From a virus, in IMG/VR virus record IMGVR_UViG_3300025669_000175, positions 1 to 25,721 of that record: a stretch of DNA of 25,721 nt, one strand, 5' to 3'. A program made the position numbers and the translations under genes. Each line of letters starts with the position of its first letter. The first letter of the stretch is position 1. The notes below the pieces were generated by a model, which was not told where the DNA came from, searched no databases, and saw only the letters and a list, made by a program, of their open reading frames with translations. Below, piece after piece: positions 6,680-11,623 of this stretch.

Positions 6680-6979
6680 TTAATTACATTCATTTAATTG
6701 TATTTCTTCTACTAGATACCCTATTTGGTCATCTAATATCTCATTTGAAATTTCGTAAGAAGCTAGTCTTATAATTTTTTCTAGGGTTAATTTTCCTAGG
6801 TCTGTATCTTTTGTAATCCATTCTTCTATATCTCTCCTATCCCAGAATCCATTATCGTGTAATTTGTTTATCTTTTCTATTTTTGTGTCTACATCTAAAC
6901 CATATTTTTCTAATAAAGTTTGATATTCTTCTTCGCTGTCTAGCTTAGAATCTATCATTTGTGAATTTGGGTCTTCCAT
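6680..6979 (-). CDS. Hypothetical acidic protein, 99 aa
   Basis: An acidic helical protein (MEDPNSQMIDSKLDSEEEYQ..., later WDRRDIEEWITKDTDLGKLT) with no recognised family. It lies directly upstream of recT with a 14-base gap, and its start context (AATCAAATAAAAAAAAGGT) resembles the junction repeats. Possibly a recombination accessory, by context only. Confidence 0.75.
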   Translation of the reverse strand: MEDPNSQMIDSKLDSEEEYQTLLEKYGLDVDTKIEKINKLHDNGFWDRRDIEEWITKDTDLGKLTLEKIIRLASYEISNEILDDQIGYLVEEIQLNECN

Positions 6980-6996
6980 ACCTTTTTTTTATTTGA

Positions 6997-7161
6997 TTAT
7001 ATTATTAATTTATCGTGTAAGTCTTGATATTTTTCGATAGACTTTTGGAACCTTTTAGTTCTAGTTGTCCCATAAAATGTTATATTTAACTCGCACATAT
7101 CTATTGCATCTTCTAGTGCTAAAATAACAGTTATTAAGTTTTTTTCATCTAATCCTTTCAT
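6997..7161 (-). CDS. Small helical protein, 54 aa, first gene after a sigma70 promoter
   Basis: ATG 7161 opens MKGLDEKNLITVILALEDAI DMCELNITFYGTTRTKRF and so on, ending HDKLII. It is a helical protein with no known family. It is preceded by a strong promoter (7189-7216) and an A-rich start context (TAATAAAAAATT), and is followed 17 bases later by the 6680-6979 gene, so it is very likely real and the lead gene of the recombination sub-operon. Confidence 0.7.
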   Translation of the reverse strand: MKGLDEKNLITVILALEDAIDMCELNITFYGTTRTKRFQKSIEKYQDLHDKLII

Positions 7162-7188
7162 AATTTTTTATTACTTAGTTATGTATAT

Positions 7189-7216
7189 AGTATACCTTAT
7201 GTATATATACTGTCAA
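7189..7216 (-). promoter_or_regulatory. Sigma70 promoter for the recombination genes
   Basis: The minus strand has a perfect -35 TTGACA (7211-7216), a 16-base spacer and -10 TATACT (7189-7194). The -35 overlaps the TGA stop of the Ros-like gene. Transcription would start near 7182 and cover 7161 leftwards into recT and exo. The spacer and -10 region also contain two near-repeats of TATGTATATA. Confidence 0.75.
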
Positions 7217-7608
7217 GAAAAGTTATGCACAGGTTTTTTTAGCTTATGTAAGCCCTTTAATATCTCCGTTGTTATTGGTGAACGCTTATAAATTCCAACT
7301 CCTTCTTGTCCTTTTTTAAATCTGAACTTTGCTCCAGATTCTAAATTCTTATAAGTTTTATTTTTCAAAGCTAAATCTCCTTTCATTTTCCTATACCATT
7401 CTGGACTTACACCTCTCTTAACTTCTAAATTAAATTTCTCTCTGTATTCCCTTGCTGTCATGTGGTGGACTTGTCTTACGTGCATTCCAACTTGAACATA
7501 CCATTGACCACAGATTAAACATTGACATTTATGTTTTGGGTCTGGAGTATTTGCAATTTCATCTCTCTTGGCTTTTTGCCAAAGCCTCATATATTCTGTT
7601 TTATTCAT
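7213..7608 (-). CDS. Ros/MucR-type zinc-finger protein
   Basis: This 131-residue protein has a single C2H2 finger at about residues 30-50 (CLICGQWYVQVGMHVRQVHH, ligands Cys30, Cys33, His43 and His48 or His49), followed by MTAREYREKFNL, the conserved continuation of the Ros/MucR family. Ros/MucR proteins bind AT-rich DNA as transcriptional regulators. The C-terminal half is strongly basic (MKGDLALKNKTYKNLESGAKFRFKKGQ). As an early-operon member next to an internal promoter it may control the recombination genes, which is inference from context. Confidence 0.85.
   Translation of the reverse strand: MNKTEYMRLWQKAKRDEIANTPDPKHKCQCLICGQWYVQVGMHVRQVHHMTAREYREKFNLEVKRGVSPEWYRKMKGDLALKNKTYKNLESGAKFRFKKGQEGVGIYKRSPITTEILKGLHKLKKPVHNFS
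7223..7231 (+). promoter_or_regulatory. Isolated DnaA-box match TTATGCACA
   Basis: A perfect TTATNCACA word inside the 3' end of the Ros-like gene, just upstream of the TTGACA promoter. A single match in AT-rich DNA is weak evidence. It matters only because the same words cluster at 9263-9374. Confidence 0.3.
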
Positions 7609-7614
7609 ATTATT

Positions 7615-7971
7615 TTATAAATTTTTTAAAATCATACTCTTATTTCCTTGTTTATCTATAATTTCTTTATAAGGGCTGTCTTGTGTTTTTTCTGTTTCTG
7701 CTCTACATCCACATTTCTGACCTCTTTCATGCCAATTGCCAAAACTACATTTCCAATCCCCATTCTTTCTTCTAGTTACTTCTTCTAAAGTGTTAGCTTC
7801 AAATATTCCAACTACATCTGCTGTGTTTATCATTTCATTTCCTATTTCTACAAATCCTTTACCATTATTCTTTAGAAAACCTTTAAGACTTAGTATTCTT
7901 TCTTCTTCTAACCATAAGTTAATACCATTTCTCATAGAGATACACATTAGTTTTTTTGTTAAATCATTCAT
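7615..7971 (-). CDS. Hypothetical protein, 118 aa, with Cys/His cluster
   Basis: The N-terminal part (GINLWLEEERILSLKGFLKN...INTADVVGIFEANTLEEV) is followed by WKCSFGNWHERGQKCGC around residues 93-109, a likely zinc site. I have an impression of similar proteins in other phage early regions but cannot name a family. It lies between the initiator side and the Ros-like gene in the early operon. Function unknown. Confidence 0.8.
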   Translation of the reverse strand: MNDLTKKLMCISMRNGINLWLEEERILSLKGFLKNNGKGFVEIGNEMINTADVVGIFEANTLEEVTRRKNGDWKCSFGNWHERGQKCGCRAETEKTQDSPYKEIIDKQGNKSMILKNL

Positions 7972-7997
7972 ATTATTTTATTTACTTAATAAATAGA

Positions 7998-8207
7998 TTA
8001 TATTTTATGATTGATTATTTGTTCCATTTTAAATTCTTCTTCTGCTTGGTCTTGCCACTTTTTCCTATCTTCTAATTCTTGCAATGTATATTTTTTACAA
8101 TATTCTTGTAATTTTTTATGATTATTTCTACTACAAAAACCAGCACATTTATTATCTTTTGAAGCTAATGGAACGCCAAATCTATCATTTTGGTTTATTT
8201 CTTTCAT
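7998..8207 (-). CDS. Hypothetical protein, 69 aa
   Basis: A short charged protein (MKEINQNDRFGVPLASKDNK, then CAGFCSRNNHKKLQEYCKKY...) with a possible CxxxC zinc site and a helical C-terminus. It starts only 4 bases from the stop of the replication initiator gene and is probably coupled to it. No family recognised. Confidence 0.75.
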   Translation of the reverse strand: MKEINQNDRFGVPLASKDNKCAGFCSRNNHKKLQEYCKKYTLQELEDRKKWQDQAEEEFKMEQIINHKI

Positions 8208-8211
8208 ATAT

Positions 8212-8904
8212 TTATATTTTAATATAATTATTAGTCTTGCCTTTGTTTTTAATTATTAGTTTATTTATATTTCGTTCTAGTTCGGTTGGTTTAGTTATAC
8301 AATAGTATTGGTCTGGATTATCTATAGCCCATTTAATAAGGTTCTCAGTTTTCTCATATCCATACTTCTTAACAAACCTTTCTAAAACTCCACGTTCTGT
8401 TTTGTTTTTAAAGATATTCTCATAAGTGAGATTTACAGTTTTAAATAATTCTATAAGGGGGTTTATATTTTGCAAAACTTTAGGTTTGCTAATCTTATTC
8501 TTATCATTCTTTTCATTCTTATCATTCTTGTTAGTGGTTGCTTGTTGGTTGCTTGTTGGTTGCTTGTTGGTTGTTTTGTTGGTTACTTTATCTGTTGGGT
8601 TTATATCATAGACTATGTCAGATATGAGCTTACCTATTGTTCCCTTGTTGGTTGTTTTAAAGGTTACAATTTGATACTTTTCCAAAAAAAGTTTTGAAGT
8701 CCTATATTCTTGTCTTGACATTCCATAATTTTTATAATCTCCTAAAAGACATTCTCCTATTTTTAAATTATCAAAATGTTCTTCATTTGTTCTTCTTGCC
8801 CTTAACGCTATAATAGTTAAAAGAATAAAGGCATTTTTATTACTAAAAATAAGTCCTTCTATATATTTATTTTCTCTATTCAATTTTATAAATTTTTCTG
8901 ACAT
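8212..8904 (-). CDS. Phage replication initiator (replisome-organiser type), start corrected to 8904
   Basis: With the start at ATG 8904 the protein is 230 residues, beginning MSEKFIKLNREN, which matches the FIKLxR opening common in phage replication proteins of this type. Residues 24-95 form a winged helix (GECLLGDYKNYGMSRQEYRT, then LFLEKYQIVTFKTTNKGT). Residues 103-140 are a Thr/Asn/Gln/Lys linker, and 145-225 a C-terminal helical domain. A longer frame exists to ATG 8964. It would add MKKHRISPRFLVLFYINNKQ, but that stretch is the attenuator hairpin, while 8904 has the A-rich start context AATAATAAACAA. The gene carries iteron-like repeats in the linker (8536-8586) and lies beside the control region, so it probably binds its own gene as origin. 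Confidence 0.82.
   Translation of the reverse strand: MSEKFIKLNRENKYIEGLIFSNKNAFILLTIIALRARRTNEEHFDNLKIGECLLGDYKNYGMSRQEYRTSKLFLEKYQIVTFKTTNKGTIGKLISDIVYDINPTDKVTNKTTNKQPTSNQQATTNKNDKNEKNDKNKISKPKVLQNINPLIELFKTVNLTYENIFKNKTERGVLERFVKKYGYEKTENLIKWAIDNPDQYYCITKPTELERNINKLIIKNKGKTNNYIKI
8502..8527 (-). repeat. 9-bp in-frame tandem repeat in the initiator linker
   Basis: The plus strand shows consecutive copies of ATTCTTATC with one variant (ATTCTTTTC). On the coding strand they encode NDK-NEK-NDK. Because the unit is a multiple of three, it can be explained by protein-level low complexity, unlike the adjacent 11-bp array. Confidence 0.6.
8536..8586. repeat. 11-bp iteron-like tandem array inside the initiator gene
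   Basis: Three perfect copies of GGTTGCTTGTT (8536-8546, 8547-8557, 8558-8568) are followed by a 12-bp variant (8569-8580) and the start of a further unit. A related stretch (TTGTTGGTTGTTTT) recurs near 8645. Since 11 is not a multiple of three, the encoded protein is not periodic, which suggests that selection acts on the DNA. Repeats one helical turn apart within the initiator gene are the usual form of lambda-like phage origins. Confidence 0.65.
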
Positions 8905-8921
8905 TTGTTTATTATTTATAT

Positions 8922-8984
8922 AAAAAAGCACAAGAAATCTAGGGGAAATCCTGTGCTTTTTCATACAATTAAATTTTCCCCTAG
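8922..8984 (-). promoter_or_regulatory. Attenuator/pseudoknot in the initiator leader
   Basis: Two perfect 10-bp inverted repeats are interleaved. In plus-strand terms, AAAAAGCACA (8923-8932) pairs with TGTGCTTTTT (8952-8961), and CTAGGGGAAA (8939-8948) pairs with TTTCCCCTAG (8975-8984). In the minus-strand RNA the second stem forms first. The first stem ends in a U-run, as in an intrinsic terminator. The two can either form an H-type pseudoknot or compete. Both lie between the predicted promoter (9018) and the preferred start codon (8904), so they can control initiator expression. Confidence 0.7.
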
Positions 8985-9017
8985 TTATATTTAATTGCCT
9001 TTTAAATTGTTAATTAC

Positions 9018-9026
9018 ATTATAGCA
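9018..9026 (-). promoter_or_regulatory. Extended -10 promoter of the initiator operon
   Basis: Minus strand TGCTATAAT, with the TATAAT core at 9018-9023. No good -35 is seen. The predicted start is near 9011, giving a leader of about 107 nt before ATG 8904 that contains the attenuator-like structure. Confidence 0.6.
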
Positions 9027-9042
9027 CATTTACATTTTTTTC

Positions 9043-9256
9043 TATAATGTTAAATAAGAGAAGACGATTAGCTGAGTAATGTTGAGGTCTATAAGTATTC
9101 AGAAAAAATAAAAGGTTATGAAAACTCTATTGCAAAATTTTTTGGTATCTAACACTATTCAGCGTGTCTATACTATCTTGCGATAATATCCCAGCCATAT
9201 ATATGACACCTTTTTTATAGATATATGGTAGTCGCCTCCTTTTATTTAACATTATA
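9043..9256 (-). ncRNA. Candidate structured RNA closed by a 25-bp inverted repeat
   Basis: Positions 9043-9067 and 9232-9256 are inverted repeats, 22 of 25 identical. In the minus-strand RNA two of the three differences become G-U pairs, leaving one mismatch. A minus-strand promoter (9262-9289) predicts a start at about 9255, the end of the right arm. Inside are an 8-bp hairpin with a GCAA tetraloop (9170-9189), a CCATATAT/ATATATGG hairpin (9195-9228) and an ACAC/GTGT hairpin (9152-9166). One further stem (9072-9078 with 9096-9102) pairs better in the plus-strand RNA. No protein frame of note. It could be a free RNA, a leader or an origin transcript. Confidence 0.5.
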
Positions 9257-9261
9257 TCTCT

Positions 9262-9289
9262 ATTATACACCAACTAAATAATAATTCAA
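9262..9289 (-). promoter_or_regulatory. Sigma70-like promoter reading into the structured RNA
   Basis: Minus strand -35 TTGAAT (9284-9289), 16-base spacer, perfect -10 TATAAT (9262-9267). The start is predicted near 9255. A DnaA-box-like word (9263-9271) overlaps the -10, so binding there would occlude the promoter. Confidence 0.55.
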
Positions 9290-9374
9290 CCAATAGTTAT
9301 ACACAGCCACTAATATAACCTGGGCTATAGCTTAATAGAGTTATGCACAGGGTGTTGAAACACTGGTATTCACA
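9263..9374 (+). promoter_or_regulatory. Cluster of DnaA-box-like sites (candidate origin)
   Basis: Two perfect TTATNCACA words, TTATACACA (9297-9305) and TTATGCACA (9341-9349), are flanked by two one-mismatch words, TTATACACC (9263-9271) and GTATTCACA (9366-9374), all on the same strand. They lie in the non-coding divergent region next to the initiator gene. A replication-origin role is inferred. Confidence 0.5.
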
Positions 9375-9397
9375 AATATAAATAGTTGTGATATAAT
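9369..9397 (+). promoter_or_regulatory. Sigma70 promoter for a leaderless HNH transcript
   Basis: -35 TTCACA (9369-9374), 17-base spacer, -10 TATAAT (9392-9397) with TG extension. Only six bases separate the -10 from ATG 9404, so the start site should fall on or beside the A of the start codon. Confidence 0.75.
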
Positions 9398-9403
9398 TAA
9401 AGT

Positions 9404-9754
9404 ATGAAAAATGATACAAAACCATTAAGAGATAAATTATCAAAAGCATGGAGCATCAGAATTAAAAATAATGCAGAACATAGATGTGAGAGATGTGGCT
9501 CAATGTATAATCTATCACCCCATCATATTATAGGAAAAGCAAACACTGGATTGAGATGGGAAGAAAAGAATGGAGTATGTTTATGCTTCGATTGTCATAG
9601 GATGGCTCACGATAAACCTGATAAATTTAAAAAGGAATGGCTCTATAAATATATAGGTAGAAAAGTATATGATGATTTAGTAGTTGAAGGCTCTCAGATA
9701 TGTAAAATGAGAAAAGAACAGATGGAAGAATTATTAAAGAGTTTAAATAATTAA
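9404..9754 (+). CDS. HNH endonuclease, first rightward gene
   Basis: This 116-residue protein is a compact HNH nuclease. Cys28 and Cys31 (HRCERCG), the catalytic HHI (residues 40-42, SPHHIIGKANTG), and Cys61, Cys64 and His65 (CFDCHRMAH) form the zinc-stabilised beta-beta-alpha fold. Small HNH proteins near the terminase genes of HK97-type phages are needed with the large terminase for specific DNA cleavage. This protein is separated from the terminase by a run of small genes, so that role is plausible but not proved. The alternative is a NinG-like or mobile HNH. No leader precedes the start codon. Confidence 0.9.
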   Translation: MKNDTKPLRDKLSKAWSIRIKNNAEHRCERCGSMYNLSPHHIIGKANTGLRWEEKNGVCLCFDCHRMAHDKPDKFKKEWLYKYIGRKVYDDLVVEGSQICKMRKEQMEELLKSLNN

Positions 9755-9763
9755 TATAATCAA

Positions 9764-9937
9764 ATGGATGAAGATTTATTACCTATATTAGAAAAATTAG
9801 ATATAGTAATAGAACTATTAGAAAAAATGGCTAATCCGATTATTATATCAAACGAATTTGTAGAGCCAAATGAAACACCTAATAATCCTAATTGTGCCCC
9901 TATGTGTTCAGAAGGAGAAGTGCTTTTAAATAAATAA
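9764..9937 (+). CDS. Small acidic protein, 57 aa
   Basis: ATG 9764, ten bases after the HNH stop, opens MDEDLLPILEKLDIVIELLE then KMANPIIISNEFVEPNETPNNPN, ending CAPMCSEGEVLLNK. The N-terminal half is an amphipathic helix, and a CxxxC pair sits near the C-terminus. No family recognised. Confidence 0.6.
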   Translation: MDEDLLPILEKLDIVIELLEKMANPIIISNEFVEPNETPNNPNCAPMCSEGEVLLNK

Positions 9938-10035
9938 AGTAAAAAGAAATCACATAGTTATCATATAAGGAATAAGCCAAGGTTAGCAAAGATATAGTAT
10001 AACTACATAAATATATATAAATTAATCATATAAGA

Positions 10036-10194
10036 ATGGAAGTAAACGATTTAATAATAAAAGGCACACTAACAGATATGGATGTAAAAATAACACCTAA
10101 TAATTGTGTTAATTTAGTGTATACATTAGATGGTGAGAGATGTTCAATTATTTTACCAATAGAATCATTTATAAGAAAATTTTTAGATATATAA
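10036..10194 (+). CDS. Small protein, 52 aa
   Basis: MEVNDLIIKGTLTDMDVKIT, then PNNCVNLVYTLDGERCSIIL, ending PIESFIRKFLDI. The alternating pattern suggests a small beta barrel or sandwich. The preceding 98-base gap (9938-10035) has a weak inverted repeat (TAGTTAT/ATAACTA, 9955-9961 and 9999-10005) and nothing else obvious. Function unknown. Confidence 0.6.
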   Translation: MEVNDLIIKGTLTDMDVKITPNNCVNLVYTLDGERCSIILPIESFIRKFLDI

Positions 10195-10195
10195 T

Positions 10196-10300
10196 ATGAA
10201 AACCAAAACCATAACATATTTGGATGAAATAGCACAACATATAATAGCGTTCTTTTTTGGGTATACAGTGATTCCCATTATATTAAAAATAATAAAATAA
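10196..10300 (+). CDS. Tiny membrane peptide, 34 aa
   Basis: MKTKTITYLDEIAQHIIAFF then FGYTVIPIILKIIK: one hydrophobic helix with basic ends. It starts one base after the previous stop (TAATATG), consistent with coupling. Translation is inferred from packing. Confidence 0.5.
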   Translation: MKTKTITYLDEIAQHIIAFFFGYTVIPIILKIIK

Positions 10301-10333
10301 AATGATAAATGTGTAGAATTATATCCTAAAGAA

Positions 10334-10435
10334 ATGGGATATACAGCTGAGCCAATAATTAAACAAAGAGTTCCAGACAGATATAGAACAAAAGATAAAA
10401 CTTATATTGTGGATGTAGCAAAAGATATAAAATAA
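10334..10435 (+). CDS. Small YTAEP-motif protein, 33 aa
   Basis: MGYTAEPIIKQRVPDRYRTK followed by DKTYIVDVAKDIK. Its first 17 residues match the start of the 61-residue protein at 11438-11623 (KYTAEPTIKQKIPDKY), with pairs such as Arg/Lys and Val/Ile exchanged. Conservation at the protein level while the codons differ supports real translation of both. Function unknown. Confidence 0.6.
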   Translation: MGYTAEPIIKQRVPDRYRTKDKTYIVDVAKDIK

Positions 10436-10460
10436 ATATTTATTAATACAGTAAAATAAT

Positions 10461-10604
10461 ATGTTAAATATAAAAGATAATGAATTATTAATAAGAACAC
10501 TTATACTGGACGGTATATTTGACAAGAGAAGAAATAAAAAGAAATTAATGAAAGAAGTAGATGAGATATATGAGCTATTTATAAAAATAAATAATATAAA
10601 ATAG
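10461..10604 (+). CDS. Small basic protein, 47 aa
   Basis: MLNIKDNELLIRTLILDGIF then DKRRNKKKLMKEVDEIYELF, ending IKINNIK: a helical, lysine-rich protein. Its TAG stop is part of TATAAAATAGAATG (10595-10608), a junction motif repeated exactly at 10825-10838 before the next gene pair. Function unknown. Confidence 0.55.
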   Translation: MLNIKDNELLIRTLILDGIFDKRRNKKKLMKEVDEIYELFIKINNIK

Positions 10605-10605
10605 A

Positions 10606-10839
10606 ATGGTAGAAATAATAAGCCGACCACCTATACGCACAAATAGATTCTTGGATAGAAAATTAAGAAAAGAGATAAGAAAAATAAATAAAGAGAATAA
10701 GAGAAAAGAAGCACATATAAATATATGTCCAGAAGAATGGTTTAATGATGAAGAAAAGAAAAGAAGAGATGCTAGAATACTTAATAAAGCAATCAATAAT
10801 ATATACGAATACATTAGAAATAAATATAAAATAGAATGA
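10606..10839 (+). CDS. Small very basic protein, 77 aa
   Basis: MVEIISRPPIRTNRFLDRKL, followed by a run of Lys/Arg/Glu helix (RKEIRKINKENKRKEAHI) and PEEWFNDEEKKRRDARIL. The charge pattern suggests nucleic-acid contact or a coiled coil. It ends in an ATGA overlap with the metallopeptidase-like gene. No family recognised. Confidence 0.7.
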   Translation: MVEIISRPPIRTNRFLDRKLRKEIRKINKENKRKEAHINICPEEWFNDEEKKRRDARILNKAINNIYEYIRNKYKIE

Positions 10840-11234
10840 AATCATACTACCAACCAACCTATAGAAGAAACATATTTGTAATAGAATATAAAGATATAAA
10901 TGATGTTCATAAAGAAATAAATCAGGGGATAAAAGAAAATAAGATAGAGATGGATAAAGACGATAAGATTATAGATACTTTATATCAAGAAGATATATCA
11001 GGCTATTCAATGGTATTACATAAGACTGATAGAATAATATATTTAATAGGAATCAATACAAAAATCTGTAAAACTAATAAAGAAAAGAATCTAACATTAA
11101 TACACGAATTGATACATACAATATATAAGATATATAAAGGAATCGGAGTAGATAGTGTAGACTGTGATGGTATAAGCAAGAATGAACCAGAAGCATATTT
11201 AATATCAGAGTTATATAAAGAATTTCAATTTTAA
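10836..11234 (+). CDS. Small HExxH metallopeptidase-like protein
   Basis: This 132-residue protein has a zinc-protease signature at residues 87-95 (LTLIHELIHT, so HELIH at 90-94). A downstream acidic cluster (NEPEAYLISELYKEF, Glu117 or Glu119) could supply the third ligand, as in minimal gluzincin or ImmA/IrrE-like proteins. Upstream, SGYSMVLHKTDRIIYL looks like the edge strand. In ImmA-type systems such proteases cleave repressors. Phages also carry HExxH proteins of unknown target. The start overlaps the previous stop (ATGA). Catalytic potential is seen; substrate unknown. Confidence 0.7.
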   Translation: MKSYYQPTYRRNIFVIEYKDINDVHKEINQGIKENKIEMDKDDKIIDTLYQEDISGYSMVLHKTDRIIYLIGINTKICKTNKEKNLTLIHELIHTIYKIYKGIGVDSVDCDGISKNEPEAYLISELYKEFQF

Positions 11235-11237
11235 AAT

Positions 11238-11441
11238 ATGAACAGAAAATTTATAAAATTTTATTTAGGAGATGATGAATCAGTAGATACTTATGTTAAT
11301 GATATATTAGAAAAAGATTCTCATTATATGTATGAAGATATTAAAATGTCTAATACAGATGAGAATAATACTTTATATTTATTAATACTAAAGAAAGATA
11401 ATATAGTAGAATCTAATTTTAAAGATATGGAAATATTATGA
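11238..11441 (+). CDS. Small acidic protein, 67 aa
   Basis: MNRKFIKFYLGDDESVDTYV then NDILEKDSHYMYEDIKMS and so on: a beta-alpha pattern with many acidic residues. Its TGA stop overlaps the ATG of the next gene (11438). Function unknown. Confidence 0.7.
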   Translation: MNRKFIKFYLGDDESVDTYVNDILEKDSHYMYEDIKMSNTDENNTLYLLILKKDNIVESNFKDMEIL

Positions 11442-11623
11442 TTATGAAATATACTGCAGAACCAACAATTAAACAAAAAATTCCTGATAAATATATTATT
11501 TCTGAAACAGAAGTTTTAAGAAAAGAATTAAAGGGAATAAAAAAGCAATTAAGAATAGTAACAGATATAGTAGTATTTTGTTTAGGATATATATTAGCAG
11601 ATATAATAATGAAACTAACATGA
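11438..11623 (+). CDS. YTAEP-motif membrane protein, 61 aa
   Basis: The N-terminus (KYTAEPTIKQKIPDKY) is shared with the 33-residue protein at 10334-10435. It then has a basic helix (LRKELKGIKKQLR) and a C-terminal transmembrane helix (TDIVVFCLGYILADIIM). It is therefore a tail-anchored version of the same motif. Start and stop both overlap neighbouring genes by four bases. Function unknown. Confidence 0.7.
   Translation: MIMKYTAEPTIKQKIPDKYIISETEVLRKELKGIKKQLRIVTDIVVFCLGYILADIIMKLT

Noticed and set aside
8502-8586. CRISPR-like array
   Set aside because: Units are 9 and 11 bp in direct tandem without spacers; they lie inside a coding gene.
9068-9250. Possible group I intron core (GACTA and AAGATAGTATAG words on the minus strand)
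   Set aside because: The P and Q elements are missing, the pairing between the two words is too short, and no split gene flanks the region.
9043-9256. Short transposon-like element with terminal inverted repeats
   Set aside because: No target-site duplication is visible, the interior has RNA-like hairpins including a GNRA loop, and a promoter abuts one arm; the structured-RNA reading explains more.
10302-10316. ATG at 10302 between small genes
   Set aside because: It stops after four codons.
11578-11619. Longer terS start at 11578
   Set aside because: It would lie inside the upstream gene, while ATG 11620 overlaps that gene's stop (ATGA), as at other junctions.
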